From: Chryseolinea soli
GTDB taxonomy: Bacteria > Bacteroidota > Bacteroidia > Cytophagales > Cyclobacteriaceae
DNA length: 64,000 bases
Direction of reading: 5' to 3'
Assembly: GCF_003589925.1 (NCBI RefSeq)
Contig: NZ_CP032382.1
Span: 6,200,001-6,264,000 of the forward strand
Below the pieces are notes generated by a model. It was not told where the DNA came from and did not search any database. It saw only the letters and a list, made by a program, of their open reading frames with translations. Positions 43,402 to 54,300 of the stretch are shown in pieces (positions within the stretch are counted from its first letter, which is position 1; every line of letters begins with the position of its first letter). A program made the translations under genes and the position numbers.

Positions 43402-44880
43402 TTAATCTTCCCAGCCTTTTGTGCGCTCTACGGCCTTGCGCCAGCCTTTGTACAGTTTGGCGCGTGTAGCCTGATCCATCGCGGGTTCGAAACGCTTTTG
43501 GATCTTGCGGTTGGACACAATGCTTTCCTTTTTCCATAGCCCCACCTCGATTCCGGCCAGATATGCCGCGCCCAGCGCCGTGGACTCAATGATCTCCGGC
43601 CGTTCCACAGGCGTGCCCAGGATGTCGGCCTGGAACTGCATGAGCACGTTGTTGGCACAGGCCCCGCCGTCCACTTTCAGGCTGGCCAGGGCCATGCCAG
43701 CGTCTTCCTCCATGGCGTTCAGGATGTCCTTGGTCTGGTAGGCCATCGACTCCAGGGTGGCCTTGATGATATGATCCTTACCCGTATCGCGGGTGAGCCC
43801 GAAGATGGCGCCACGGGCATACATGTCCCAATAGGGCGCTCCCAATCCCGCGAAGGCGGGAACAACATACACCTCGTTGGAGCCCAACGCCTTCGTGGCA
43901 AAATATTCTGTGTCTTTACTTTGGTCGATCAGGTGAAGGCTGTCGCGCAACCACTGCACGGCAGCACCGGCGATGAACACGCTACCTTCCAGCGCGTATT
44001 CAACTTTGCCACCCAGACCCCAGGCGATCGTGGTGATGAGCCCGTTCTTGGAGAGCTGGATGTTGGTGCCGGTGTTCATCAGCATGAAGCAACCCGTGCC
44101 GTAGGTGTTCTTGGCCATGGCCGGCTCAAAGCACGCTTGGCCAAACAACGCCGCCTGCTGGTCGCCGGCAACACCCGCCAGCGGAATGTCCACACCCTGG
44201 TAACTCCAGTTTCCAAAATGGAACGACGATGGTTTCACTTCCGGGAGAATGGCTTCGGGAATGTCGAGTTCTGCCAGCAGGGTTTTATCCCACGTCAGCG
44301 TGTTGATGTCGAACAGCATGGTACGCGAGGCGTTGGAGTAGTCCGTGGCGTGCACTTTGCGGTTGGTGAGATTCCAGAGCAGCCAGGTATCTACCGTCCC
44401 GAAAGCCACATCGCCTTTGCGGGCGCGCTCGCGGGCGCCGGGCACGGTATCGAGGATCCATTTGATCTTTGTGGCGGAGAAGTAAGAATCGATCACCAGA
44501 CCGGTGTGGTGCCGTACGTGGCTATCGAGACCCTTCTTTTTTAGTTCTTCGCAGATTGGCGCCGTGCGCTTGTCCTGCCAGACAATGGCGTTGTACAACG
44601 GTTCGCCTGTATGGCGGTCCCACAACAAGGTGGTTTCGCGTTGGTTGGTGATGCCGATGGCCGCAATGTCGCGGGGATCGAGGCTATGCTTTTGGACAAG
44701 TTTCTCCAGCACCAGCCGTTGCGTGTTCAGGATCTCGCCTGGATCGTGCTCTACCCAGCCCGGTTGTGGGAAGATCTGGCGGAATTCCATTTGTACAATG
44801 CCTTTGATATCGGCCCGTTCGTCGAAGAGCACGGCCCGCGAACTGGTCGTTCCCTGATCGAGCGCAATGATGTATTTCAT
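43402..44880 (-). CDS. glpK: Glycerol kinase
   Basis: FGGY kinase phosphorylating glycerol to glycerol 3-phosphate. The N-terminus [21 protein letters not shown] fixes the start at 44880; longer frames to 44979 would run into the glpF gene. Other segments are [63 protein letters not shown] and [17 protein letters not shown]. The 492-residue length is normal. It begins 11 bases after the glpF stop. Confidence 0.97.
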   Translation of the reverse strand: MKYIIALDQGTTSSRAVLFDERADIKGIVQMEFRQIFPQPGWVEHDPGEILNTQRLVLEKLVQKHSLDPRDIAAIGITNQRETTLLWDRHTGEPLYNAIVWQDKRTAPICEELKKKGLDSHVRHHTGLVIDSYFSATKIKWILDTVPGARERARKGDVAFGTVDTWLLWNLTNRKVHATDYSNASRTMLFDINTLTWDKTLLAELDIPEAILPEVKPSSFHFGNWSYQGVDIPLAGVAGDQQAALFGQACFEPAMAKNTYGTGCFMLMNTGTNIQLSKNGLITTIAWGLGGKVEYALEGSVFIAGAAVQWLRDSLHLIDQSKDTEYFATKALGSNEVYVVPAFAGLGAPYWDMYARGAIFGLTRDTGKDHIIKATLESMAYQTKDILNAMEEDAGMALASLKVDGGACANNVLMQFQADILGTPVERPEIIESTALGAAYLAGIEVGLWKKESIVSNRKIQKRFEPAMDQATRAKLYKGWRKAVERTKGWED

Positions 44881-44891
44881 GAAGAAAGGTG

Positions 44892-45602
44892 TTAAATAAC
44901 AAACAATGCTTTGAAGCACCACGCCCCCAGGATGCCCCCAATGATCGGTCCGATGACGGGGATCCAACTGTAGGACCAATCGGACGAGCCTTTGCCTGGG
45001 ATGGGCAATATGAAGTGCACCAGCCGTGGCGCGAGGTCGCGGGCAGGGTTGATGGCAAAACCCGTGGTCCCTCCTAAACTAAGACCAATGGAGATGATGA
45101 CGCTGCCCACGATCAACGGATTGAGCCCATCGGCAAACTCGTTGGCGCCGATGAAAAGAATGGCCAGCACCAACACGAAGGTGGCGATGATCTCGCTCAA
45201 CAGGTTGGCGGGTGTGGAGCGTATGGCCGGGGCGGTGCAGAACACGGCAAGCTTCTTGGCGGCGCTATCGGTCCGGCCCCAATGTGGTAAGTACGCCAGC
45301 CATACCAAAATAGCACCTACAAAGGCTCCGGCAAACTGCGCAATGATGTAGCCAGCCACTTGTTCTTTTGGAAAGTCGGCCATGAGAAACAGGGCCAGCG
45401 TGATGGCTGGATTGAGATGGGCATTGCTGATGCGGCCCACGGCATAGACGGCCAACGTCACCGCCAGACCCCAGGCCACGACGATGGTGAGCCATCCGTC
45501 GTTCTCGGATTTCGTTCCCTTCAAAACAGCTCCTGCCACAGCGCCTTCGCCGAGCAGAATAAGGATCATGGTGCCAAAAAATTCGGCGAGGTAAACACTC
45601 AT
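44892..45602 (-). CDS. glpF: Glycerol facilitator (MIP/aquaporin family)
   Basis: A 236-residue inner-membrane channel with six helices. The NPA boxes are [13 protein letters not shown] and [12 protein letters not shown]; the longer aspartate-containing second box (NPARD) marks a glycerol facilitator rather than a water-only aquaporin. It opens the glp operon ahead of the kinase and dehydrogenase, so glycerol uptake, phosphorylation and oxidation are encoded together. Confidence 0.95.
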   Translation of the reverse strand: MSVYLAEFFGTMILILLGEGAVAGAVLKGTKSENDGWLTIVVAWGLAVTLAVYAVGRISNAHLNPAITLALFLMADFPKEQVAGYIIAQFAGAFVGAILVWLAYLPHWGRTDSAAKKLAVFCTAPAIRSTPANLLSEIIATFVLVLAILFIGANEFADGLNPLIVGSVIISIGLSLGGTTGFAINPARDLAPRLVHFILPIPGKGSSDWSYSWIPVIGPIIGGILGAWCFKALFVI

Positions 45603-45982
45603 AAGAATAGGTTTGGTTCAGTCATGGTACGCAGCATTTCTGATCCGTTCATAGAAGAGAATGCTTTGGTTTTTAAGTTGACGAAGATAAGGAATGAGGC
45701 AGGATTTTTCAGGAAGTGGTTTTATTAATTTCCTGAAGGCGTTGCGGTGCGAACCGCTGCTGCGGAGTATGATTTCGCATTAAAATATCAAAGCAAAATG
45801 CGTGTTCGCTCGCGTGGAACGTGAAGGCGCACAAAAATGGAGCGTGACAGATTTGTCCGTCAGGGTGTTACGAAGATAATACGTCCTCGAAATCTTGGTA
45901 GCGACTTCCAGAGATGACCCATGGTAACGCGGCATTCCGCGCGACAAAAAAAATGTTTTGAATTGAAGGAGGCGCTTTCGAG
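45603..45982. other. 380-base spacer upstream of the glp operon
   Basis: No gene is seen. The spacer holds a perfect inverted repeat TTCAGGAA (45708-45715) / TTCCTGAA (45730-45737) about 105 bases before glpF, which could be an operator. A GC-rich hairpin ACGCGG..CCGCG lies at about 45929-45944. No consensus promoter was recognised. Confidence 0.4.
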
Positions 45983-46477
45983 CTACCGCAACTGGTTGAT
46001 CTTTTCGTTGACTTCTTCGATAAAGTCGTGGAGATATTCCGGTGTTTCGCGGTTATTGTTGTCGATGTACCAGAATCGTTTGCCGTCCGCTGAATTTATT
46101 TCGATGTAAGTACCCCCACCGTCGGCGCAATCCGGACAGCCGATGGTAGTCGATGATTCGGAGAGAAGTTCCTGGGGAATTTTATTGACGAGGTCTTTTA
46201 CCAATTGATATTTTTCATCACTCAAGGCTTCATAATCTCCCTCATGCGGGGTGCCGTTCTTGGGATATTGGTCTTTTTTATCTTCATAGAGCTTGCCATT
46301 GCGAACCAGAAAAAATGCAACGCAATTTTCTCCCTGGCACATGCCGTAGAAGCTTCCAAAACTGAAATAGGCATCTGAGGCCGAGAGCAGGTCTCTCCCG
46401 TGTTTATCGTCGTTATCGTGGCATGCGCCGAAGGTGAGGGCAGCAAGGGCTAAGAGGGAAATGCGGAGGAGTTTCAT
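45983..46477 (-). CDS. Lipoprotein of unknown function
   Basis: A 164-residue protein with a lipobox (LTFGACHD, Cys19). The mature part has two cysteine pairs, GMCQGENC and CPDCADGGGTY, and an acidic C-terminal helix ending in EEVNEKINQLR. I do not recognise the family; the cysteines could form disulfides or bind metal. A 9-bp inverted repeat sits immediately before the start codon. The gene lies alone between the glp operon and the haloperoxidase-like gene, on the same strand as both. Confidence 0.75.
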   Translation of the reverse strand: MKLLRISLLALAALTFGACHDNDDKHGRDLLSASDAYFSFGSFYGMCQGENCVAFFLVRNGKLYEDKKDQYPKNGTPHEGDYEALSDEKYQLVKDLVNKIPQELLSESSTTIGCPDCADGGGTYIEINSADGKRFWYIDNNNRETPEYLHDFIEEVNEKINQLR

Positions 46478-46482
46478 GGTGT

Positions 46483-46514
46483 TCCGGTGTTGTTTTTTTA
46501 TTAGACACCGGAAT
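46483..46514 (-). promoter_or_regulatory. Hairpin directly upstream of the lipoprotein start codon
   Basis: TTCCGGTGT (46483-46491) and ACACCGGAA (46506-46514) are perfect inverted copies with a 14-base A/T-rich loop. On the minus strand the hairpin ends five bases before the ATG at 46477. It may terminate the upstream haloperoxidase transcript or regulate translation of the lipoprotein. Confidence 0.5.
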
Positions 46515-46563
46515 GTTTTGGAAGGTTGGAAGGGGGTAGTGTTAAGAAATCTTTAAGAGGTTG

Positions 46564-47910
46564 CTAATGGTTTTGGGCGACGTCTTCCTTGCGCGTTTTT
46601 ATTTTTTGCGCGATGAATTCGCCTACCTGGTGGCCTTGCTTCAGTCCGTTTTCGCAGGCGGGGCGATAGTGGATGCCGCCATACATACGGCTGATCGCGG
46701 CCTCGCTACAGGCCGCTTCAAACGACTTGAAGCTGCGTACGGACAGACCGAATTCAACTTCCGTGGAATCGGTGAAGGCAAAGTTGTCGCCAAACAATTT
46801 GGTGAGCGCAACGGCCGATGCGCCGGAAATCACGCTATGGCCACTGGTATGCTCCGGGAATGGCGGTGTTTGCAACAGGGGCACCCATTCCTCGTCGATA
46901 TATTGATTGATGTAGGTCTCGGGACGCACGAGCGTGCTTCTGTATTTTTCATCCCAGCAAGAAATAAACCCGTCCACCAACGAGATGGCCACCCGCGCAT
47001 AGGCCTCGGCCGACCGCGGGAAGTCTGCTTTGGCACCCAGGCATGCCACGTGGGTGATGTTCATCCAATGGCCGCCGGGAGAGATCTTTTTGGTAGCAAA
47101 CATCACGTGTCCTTTCACATTCATGACAAAGGGGTTGCAATCCCAAAAGGATGCGATCTGCCGTTGCTCCGGGGTGAGGTTCACGCCCATGTCGTGGACT
47201 TCCATGGCTTCCTTATAGAACTGGCTTTTCTTATCGATCGAGAATATCGTGTGTGAACTGGGTCTGAATTGCGATGCGGAATCTATCGCAAAGGTCCTGA
47301 TCTTGCTCCAGTGGGGCTCCACGGCATCCATGTAGGCCGGTGGTGTGGGTTTCCACGTGCCGGGGTCGTCCTGGATGGAGTATTTGGGGAACGACCGGCT
47401 TTGTTTGTAGTTGTCTTTCGACGACCATTTGATGATGTGCTCGGCCACTTCGGTGCCATAGGCAAGGGAGCGCTCGAACACGTCGTCGGGCATGCCGGTG
47501 TCTCTGAACTCCTGCATGACGTGATTGTAGAACACATCCATTTTATCTTCCGAAAAGACCAGGGCCCGTCCCACTTTCAGCATGGCTTGCACCGACGCCA
47601 GAGGGAAACAATATTCCTGGCCGGCTTGGGGTTGCGGCACTTCCGTGAGGCCATGCAACTGGCCTGCAAAGCTGACGTATTTTTTATCCTGGTGAATGGC
47701 CGCTTCATAGCCGGCCACGCTCATGTAGGTGTAGATGCGCGATGCTACCGGCGGCGAGAAAATGTCGTGTACGATAATGTCGGTTACCTGCTTGACAGAC
47801 CGGTGCAAAAATTCAGGATTCTGAGCTTGCGTTTTCCAGTCGGCGTTGTTCTTCGAGCAGGAGAAAAGTAAAAGGGACAGGCATAAACCTTTCCACAAAA
47901 AAGTCTTCAT
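46564..47910 (-). CDS. Vanadium-dependent haloperoxidase / PAP2-fold lipoprotein
   Basis: A 448-residue exported lipoprotein (LLLFSCSKN, Cys18) with the vanadate-binding residue set of the PAP2/haloperoxidase superfamily: Lys322 and Arg329 in KYRSTLVRP, Ser356-Gly357-His358 in EHTSGHSV, and Arg408 with His414 in SRMYGGIHYRP. Haloperoxidases oxidise halides with peroxide; related members are phosphatases, and the fold alone does not separate them. It is downstream of two VCBS lipoproteins and SusCD on the same strand, a grouping I associate with Bacteroidota, so a surface or periplasmic role with those proteins is inferred. It begins 77 bases after the second VCBS gene. Confidence 0.87.
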   Translation of the reverse strand: MKTFLWKGLCLSLLLFSCSKNNADWKTQAQNPEFLHRSVKQVTDIIVHDIFSPPVASRIYTYMSVAGYEAAIHQDKKYVSFAGQLHGLTEVPQPQAGQEYCFPLASVQAMLKVGRALVFSEDKMDVFYNHVMQEFRDTGMPDDVFERSLAYGTEVAEHIIKWSSKDNYKQSRSFPKYSIQDDPGTWKPTPPAYMDAVEPHWSKIRTFAIDSASQFRPSSHTIFSIDKKSQFYKEAMEVHDMGVNLTPEQRQIASFWDCNPFVMNVKGHVMFATKKISPGGHWMNITHVACLGAKADFPRSAEAYARVAISLVDGFISCWDEKYRSTLVRPETYINQYIDEEWVPLLQTPPFPEHTSGHSVISGASAVALTKLFGDNFAFTDSTEVEFGLSVRSFKSFEAACSEAAISRMYGGIHYRPACENGLKQGHQVGEFIAQKIKTRKEDVAQNH

Positions 47911-47987
47911 GGGTCGCGGGTATGATTCTCTTCAAAGGTATCAGATGACGGCAACAAAAAAAAGGCCCGGCGCCGACAACCTTTTCG

Positions 47988-50900
47988 TCATTTCTTTAGC
48001 GCAAAAGACACCACCGAATCATTGTTGCGGAAGCCCACATAGTGCACGCGCCCGGCCAGGGTGATGGGTTCGAGTCTGCGGATTTCCCCCTTCAAACAAG
48101 CACCCGAATCCTTGTTGGCCATGGCCTTGAAATGCCCTTTGCCATCGCCCACCAGCAACGTGCCATAACTGGCATCGTAGCGCCCCATCTGGATGTTGAT
48201 GGGATAAAAATTGCCGGCGACAAAAACATCGGTGTGGCCGTCGTGGTTGAAGTCTTCCAGGATCATGACGTTCACGGTCGAGAACTGCACCACCGGGGGC
48301 AGCGGGCGCACCTCGAATTTTCCGTTGCCTTTATTTTCGATATAAGCGCTTTCAAACGTGAAGGCCTCAAAGACCTTTGCCTTTTTCAGGGTCTCCTCGT
48401 CAAAAACATCCTTGAATGTGGCGGAGGCGAATTTGTTGGCCGAAAGAAATTTCTTTTTGAGGATGGGCATCTGCTTCACCATCTCGTCGCGCGTGTAGAA
48501 AGGGTATTCTTTTCCCTGCGTGAAATGCGTGAGCACCTGCTCGAAGCTGCCGTTGTTGTCGAAATCCGAGTAATACATTTTCACGGGTTCGGTCAGGGAG
48601 GCTTTGAGTGTTGAATTGAGGCCCAGGTTGCCCGCCACAAGATCCAGGTCGCCGTCTTTGTCGAGGTCGCCCAGCGCGATGTGGTTCCACCAGCCGTTGG
48701 TTTTTTCCAGGCCCGAGCCCTCCAAAGGAAGTGGCGCCAGTTTTCCGTTGGTGTTGACGAGAATGGTGATGGGTTTCCATTCCGCAGCCAGGATCAAATC
48801 TTCGTCTTTGTCGTTGTCGATATCGGCCCAGACCGATTGTTTGATAAAACCAAACTGCTCCAATATCGGCGCTGCGCTTTTGGTGACGTCGGTGAAATTT
48901 CCCTTGCCATCGTTCTGCAGCAAATAGTTTTTCGGTTCTTCACCATACTTGTAGGGAATGGTGCGCACAGCGATGAAAATGTCCGCGTCGCCATCCTTGT
49001 CGAAATCGCTGACGCTCACCGAAGATCCGGTGATCATCATTTCCGGGAGCCCTTTGGCCGAAGTGAAATTTCCTTTGCCGTCATTGGTATAGAGCTTGGG
49101 CTGGCGATGGATGGAGTTTCCGGTAAATTCATTTCCGCCCGTGACGACGATCAGATCTTTATCGCCATCGCCATCCACATCGACGAATGCTGCATCGACA
49201 TTTTCCTGAATGCTGTCCTGCTCAAATGAACGCTGAAAAGAGTTGGTGAACTTTCCATTTTTGTTTTGTACAAACAACCGGGACGTCTGCCATTTTCCAC
49301 CCCCCACAAACACGTCATCCAACCCATCGTTGTTCACATCCCCTATCGCCGCACCGGGCCCTTCCTCCGACAGCATGTGGGGCAGCAACGCTTCGCGTGT
49401 AAACTCCACGAACTTGTTTTCGCGGTGCGTAAAGTTGATGCCGAGTGCTGCCGTAGTTTCTTCAAAGATGGGCTTTGCCCGATGGAAGCGGCCGTAGTCA
49501 AATTTCCCGCTACTCTTGGATTGATCCAATTCCAGCTGCTGATCGACGGCCACCTGCTTCAATACTTCAAAGGCATCGTTGGGCCAGACGACCAACACGG
49601 AGTCGATGGTCTTGTCGTTGCCGGTCCCAAAGATCAATCGGGTATCCACCGCGCTTTGGTAGCCGCGCACGGGTGTACATTCCTGCACTTGCACCTGGCC
49701 CCCGTTGTAGAGAAATACTTTTGTGCCCAGGCCGTAGAGGTTCCCCGAGACACCTTTCAATTTCACACCCAGGTAATGGCTGGACTGAGATCCCGGTTCC
49801 TTGCTGCGGAAAAGGTTCTCCATCACGAAAGCCTCGTCTTCCACGTTGTTGGTCACCAGGTCCAGGTCGCCGTCGTTGTCCAGGTCGGCATAGGCTGCTC
49901 CATGAGAATACGAAATCTTGTCGAGGCCCCATTCCGGCGCTTTGTTGGTGAACGTGGAGTCGCCGTTGTTGTGGTAGAGGTAGTTGGCCAATTTGATCTT
50001 TGGCATTTTTTCGATCAGCTTCAAATGCTCCTCGTCCATCTTGTACCGTATGCCTTCCTGTATGGAATCCGTGGTGATGAAGTTTATGTAGTCCAGGTCG
50101 TTGGACCGGCGCAAGATGCCGTTGGAGATGAAGATGTCTTTCTTTCCATCGAGGTCGAAGTCGGCAAACAAAGTTGACCAGCTCCAGTCGGTGTTGGAGA
50201 CGCCGGCGTACAACGCTATTTCGCTGAACGTGCCGTCCTGGTTGTTGAGTTGGAGCGCGTTGCGGGTGTATTGGTAGTTGTAGCCATAACGCAACTTGAA
50301 GTCGAACAGGTCATAGGCATCTTCGGCGGCAGAAGCTTTCAGGATGAAAGGGTCTTCCGGGAGCATGTCCATCGCAGCCAGGTCGGGGAAAGCGTCGTTG
50401 TTGAAATCTGCAAAGTCGACACCCATCGTATAGCGACTGGTGTGGTTCATGCTTTTGTCCAACACTTCGGCGAAGGCGCCGTTCTTTTGATTGATGTAGA
50501 GATAGTCGTTCTCGTGAAAATCGTTGCCCACATAAACATCCGGCCAACCGTCGAGATTGATGTCGCTCACCACCACGCCCAGTCCGTAGCCGATGGCGTT
50601 ATCGAGAATGCCCGAACCTTTGGTGACATCGATGAAATGCCCGTCGTCGTTGCGCATGAGCTTGTCGCCGGCGAGTGGATGCGAAAGGAAGCGCAGATTC
50701 TTGGACGTGCCAAAGGTCCCGTTTTCATGGAGGGAATGGTTGAGCATGAACATGTCGAGGTCGCCATCGCGATCATAGTCAAAAAAGGACGCCTGCGTGG
50801 CAAAGCCCACCAGATCCAAACCATACTCCATGGCCCGGTCCGTAAATTTCGGAACGCCGTTCTCGTCGTTGCCCTCGTTGATGAAGAGTTGGTTTTTGCC

Positions 50901-51332
50901 TTTGAAAATGAGATAGTCTCCCAAATAGCCGACATAAATATCCAGGCGGCCGTCGTTGTTCACATCGGCCATCGTCACGCCTGTAGTCCAGCCGTTGAAT
51001 CCGGCCACACCGGCCGCATCCGTCACGTCTTTGAACTTGAGATCGCCCTGGTTGAGGTAAAGTTTATCGGGATCCTGGTTGGCTGTGAAATACAAGTCGA
51101 CCAATCCATCGCCATTCACATCCCCCACCGCTACACCTCCCCCATTGTAAAAATACATATAGTTGAAAATGTTGAACTCCACAGTTTCCTTCAACACGTT
51201 GCGAAAGGTGATTCCCGATTCCGAGGAAGGCACAAATCTGAATCCCTTGCCTCCTCCCGTCTTGTCCGAACAAGCCGACAAGCCGAATACCACCAGGACC
51301 AAAAAAATATAACGTAAACGTATGCTCAGCAT
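47988..51332 (-). CDS. VCBS/FG-GAP lipoprotein with ASPIC/UnbV domain, second copy
   Basis: A 1114-residue exported lipoprotein (GLSACSDK, Cys21). It has many FG-GAP repeats with the calcium-loop pattern DxNxDGxxD (DVNGDGLVDLYF, DVNNDGRLDIYVG, DLDNDGDLDLVTN). An ASPIC/UnbV segment (GLGTKVFLYNGGQVQVQ, then RLIFGTGNDKTIDSVLVVWPN) divides two propeller-like halves. The ATG at 51332 overlaps the stop of the preceding paralogue as TGATG, so translation is probably coupled. Such proteins are presumed surface-exposed binding or scaffold proteins in integrin-like propeller form; no enzymatic site is visible. Confidence 0.88.
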   Translation of the reverse strand: MLSIRLRYIFLVLVVFGLSACSDKTGGGKGFRFVPSSESGITFRNVLKETVEFNIFNYMYFYNGGGVAVGDVNGDGLVDLYFTANQDPDKLYLNQGDLKFKDVTDAAGVAGFNGWTTGVTMADVNNDGRLDIYVGYLGDYLIFKGKNQLFINEGNDENGVPKFTDRAMEYGLDLVGFATQASFFDYDRDGDLDMFMLNHSLHENGTFGTSKNLRFLSHPLAGDKLMRNDDGHFIDVTKGSGILDNAIGYGLGVVVSDINLDGWPDVYVGNDFHENDYLYINQKNGAFAEVLDKSMNHTSRYTMGVDFADFNNDAFPDLAAMDMLPEDPFILKASAAEDAYDLFDFKLRYGYNYQYTRNALQLNNQDGTFSEIALYAGVSNTDWSWSTLFADFDLDGKKDIFISNGILRRSNDLDYINFITTDSIQEGIRYKMDEEHLKLIEKMPKIKLANYLYHNNGDSTFTNKAPEWGLDKISYSHGAAYADLDNDGDLDLVTNNVEDEAFVMENLFRSKEPGSQSSHYLGVKLKGVSGNLYGLGTKVFLYNGGQVQVQECTPVRGYQSAVDTRLIFGTGNDKTIDSVLVVWPNDAFEVLKQVAVDQQLELDQSKSSGKFDYGRFHRAKPIFEETTAALGINFTHRENKFVEFTREALLPHMLSEEGPGAAIGDVNNDGLDDVFVGGGKWQTSRLFVQNKNGKFTNSFQRSFEQDSIQENVDAAFVDVDGDGDKDLIVVTGGNEFTGNSIHRQPKLYTNDGKGNFTSAKGLPEMMITGSSVSVSDFDKDGDADIFIAVRTIPYKYGEEPKNYLLQNDGKGNFTDVTKSAAPILEQFGFIKQSVWADIDNDKDEDLILAAEWKPITILVNTNGKLAPLPLEGSGLEKTNGWWNHIALGDLDKDGDLDLVAGNLGLNSTLKASLTEPVKMYYSDFDNNGSFEQVLTHFTQGKEYPFYTRDEMVKQMPILKKKFLSANKFASATFKDVFDEETLKKAKVFEAFTFESAYIENKGNGKFEVRPLPPVVQFSTVNVMILEDFNHDGHTDVFVAGNFYPINIQMGRYDASYGTLLVGDGKGHFKAMANKDSGACLKGEIRRLEPITLAGRVHYVGFRNNDSVVSFALKK

Positions 51333-54300
51333 CACTTCGTAGCTTTATAGAATTTTATTGAATCATTGTTCCGGACAAACGCGACCACCTCTCCTGCTTT
51401 TGTTTTGAGACGCGTGATGTGCCGCACCTGTCCTTCCAGTTTAATACCCGATTGCTGCGATTTCAGCGGCGTGAAATTTCCCGTTCCATCGCCAACCAAA
51501 ACCAACCCGTGCAGGGCGTCATAGCGTCCCACCTCCGGTTTCACCGAAAACAAATTGCCGCCCACCACCAGGTCGGGTTTGTTGTCGTGGTTCACGTCGG
51601 CAACGTCGATGGCAAACACGGGCGAGAACTGGGCTTGTACGGGAAGCGACTTGCGCACAAATCCTTTCGCGCCTTCGTTCATCAGCACCAGCGTATTGGG
51701 TTCATAGAAATTAAGCTTTGTCGCCTTCGCCAGCAGCGCCGGGTCAAAAATGTCGGCGATCGATTTTTGCGCGTAATCCCTGTAATAGACAAACTTCTTT
51801 TTCAGACTGCTCATCTGTTTGATCATATCCTGGCGCAACGCCGTGGGATACTCTTCTCCATCTTTGAGAAATGTGAAGATGGGTTCAATGGAACCGTTCT
51901 GATCGAAGTCGTTCACGTAAAGCGAAATGGGATGATCTGTGGTCGGCTTGAATTTGGAATTGCGGCCGAGGTTGCCCAGCACAAAGTCGGTATCGCCATC
52001 GCCATCCAGATCCGACGCGGTGATGCTGTTCCACCAGCCCTCGGTTTTTTCGAGACCGGGGATGTTTTCCACGCGGGTCAGCTTTTTGCCGTCGTTTTTA
52101 TAAAGGGTGACGGGCATCCAATCGCCGACCACCATCAGGTCGGGGAACGTGTCGTGATCGTAGTCAAACCATTCGGCGGCGGTCACCATGCCGGCGTGTT
52201 TCAGCTGTGGGGCCAGGGTGGCTGTGGCGTCGGTGAAATTTCCTTTCCCGTCGTTCAGCAAAAGAAATTGATCACACGGTAAACCGTAGTAGGACGGCAA
52301 CATGCGCGTGCCGACAAACAAGTCCAGGTCACCGTCGTGATCGATGTCTGCGGGGCGGACACAACTTCCGGCCTGGTAGATCGTCGGCATTCTCTTCTCG
52401 GTTTTCACGAATTCGGGACGGCCGTTTCTCATGCCCTTATTCTCATAAAGCCTGTCCAACAAAGGAATGCCCAGCGAGGCACGCTCCGAGCCGCCGGTAA
52501 CGACATACAGATCCAGATCTTTGTCGCCATCAAAATCGAAGAACACCGCGTCGGTGTCGTCGGCCAACGAATCGGCAAGAAATAGTTCGGGCTGAAGTTT
52601 GCTGAATTTCCCGGAGGCTTGCTGCAGGTAAAGCGCCCCCCCGTGGCCGGCAGAACCACCGAGGAAGAAATCATCCAAATGGTCGTTGTTCAAATCGGTC
52701 TTGGCAAACGCCGGGCCTTCCGTGGACAACATGTGGTATAATAAACGGTCCCTGTCGAACTCGTTGAAATCATTTTCTTCGTGTGAAATAACATCGCCAT
52801 TCGCCAGCTCCGAAAACAGCGCACGCTCAGGCTTGGGCGCTTTTGCTTTTACGGATTTCGCTTGCGCGTGATCGAGTAACAGCTTCTGATTGGTCGGCAC
52901 ATTCTTCAGAACTTCCACTTTATCATCCGGCCACTCCACCACCAGGCTATCGACGGACGTGCTGTTGCCCGTGCCGATCACCATCGTGTAGTCCATGCTG
53001 GATTGAAACCCGCGAATCGGCATGTTCTCATAGTAAAGCAACTCGCCTTTTATGTAAGCGTGCACCTTTGCGCCTAGCCCAAACGTGTTTTTATCAAAAC
53101 CTTTGAACGCGAGCCGCAGCGAAGTATTTTTCAGCAACGTGTCGGCGCGGTTTTGGAAAAAGAAAAGCTCCTGGTTCACGTTGTTCACGATCAGGTCGAG
53201 GTCGCCGTCATTGTCCAGGTCGCCGTAGGCCGCACCGTTGGAGAACCCCGGCTCATCCAAACCCCACGCCTTCGACTCGTTTTTGAATTCGAAATCTTTT
53301 GTGGGTACAAGCATGTAGTTGCTCATTTTTTGAGACGGCATCTTATCGACAAATTCCTTGAAGTCCACCTTCTTGCCTTCAATGGCCGACCGCATGTTCT
53401 CGCTGCTGCCCAGGAACTCCACAAAGTCCTGGTTGATCAGGTCCTTGTAGATGCCGTTGCAAACGAATATCTCTTTGTGAGCGTCATTGTTGAAATCGGA
53501 AATCAACGCACCCCAACTCCAATCCGTAGCGGATACACCGGCCAATTGACCGATCTCGCTAAACGAGCCGTCGCTGTTGTTCAGTTGCAGCATGTTGCGC
53601 ATAAACTGATGGTAGTAGCCGTTCCTGAGACGCAATTGATAGACGTCGTACGTCTCAAAGGCCACGAGTGTTTTCAACCGGTAGTCTTCCTCGGGGAGCA
53701 TGTCGGTAGAAAAGATGTCGGGGCAACCGTCGTTGTTGATGTCCGCCAGGTCGGCGCCCATGGAAAACATGCTGAGGTGACCCATGTATTTTTCAAGCTC
53801 CTCTGAGAAGGTGCCATCGTGTTTGTTGATGTAGAGGTAGTCGCGTTCGTAGAAGTCGTTGGAGATATAGAGGTCGGGCCAGTTGTCGAGATTGACGTCG
53901 CCCACGGTCACGCCCAAGCCAAAGCCGATCACGCTGCCGTAGATGCCGGCCTGTTCGCTCACGTCAGTGAACTTTCCGTTGTCGTTGCGGTAGAGTTTAT
54001 GGCCTCCCAATTCGTCACGCTGGTCACGCAGGTTGCGATAGCCGAGCGTGGACACAGGGCGAAAGGAATTGTTGAGGATGTAGCAATCGAGATCACCGTC
54101 TTTGTCGTAGTCGAAAAATGCTGCGTGGGTGGTGAATCCTTTGTCGGCCAGGCCGTATTCTTCTGCTTTTTCGGTAAAGGTGAGGTCGCCGTTATTGATG
54201 AAAAGCTCGTTGCCGCGGTTGCCGCCCTTCACATCGCCGGAGTTGCTCACATAGATGTCCAACAAACCGTCGCCGTTCACGTCCGCGAGGCTCACGCCCG

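Noticed and set aside
44881..44979. N-terminal extension of glycerol kinase
   Set aside because: It overlaps the end of glpF and adds residues not found in the family before the canonical [14 protein letters not shown] start.
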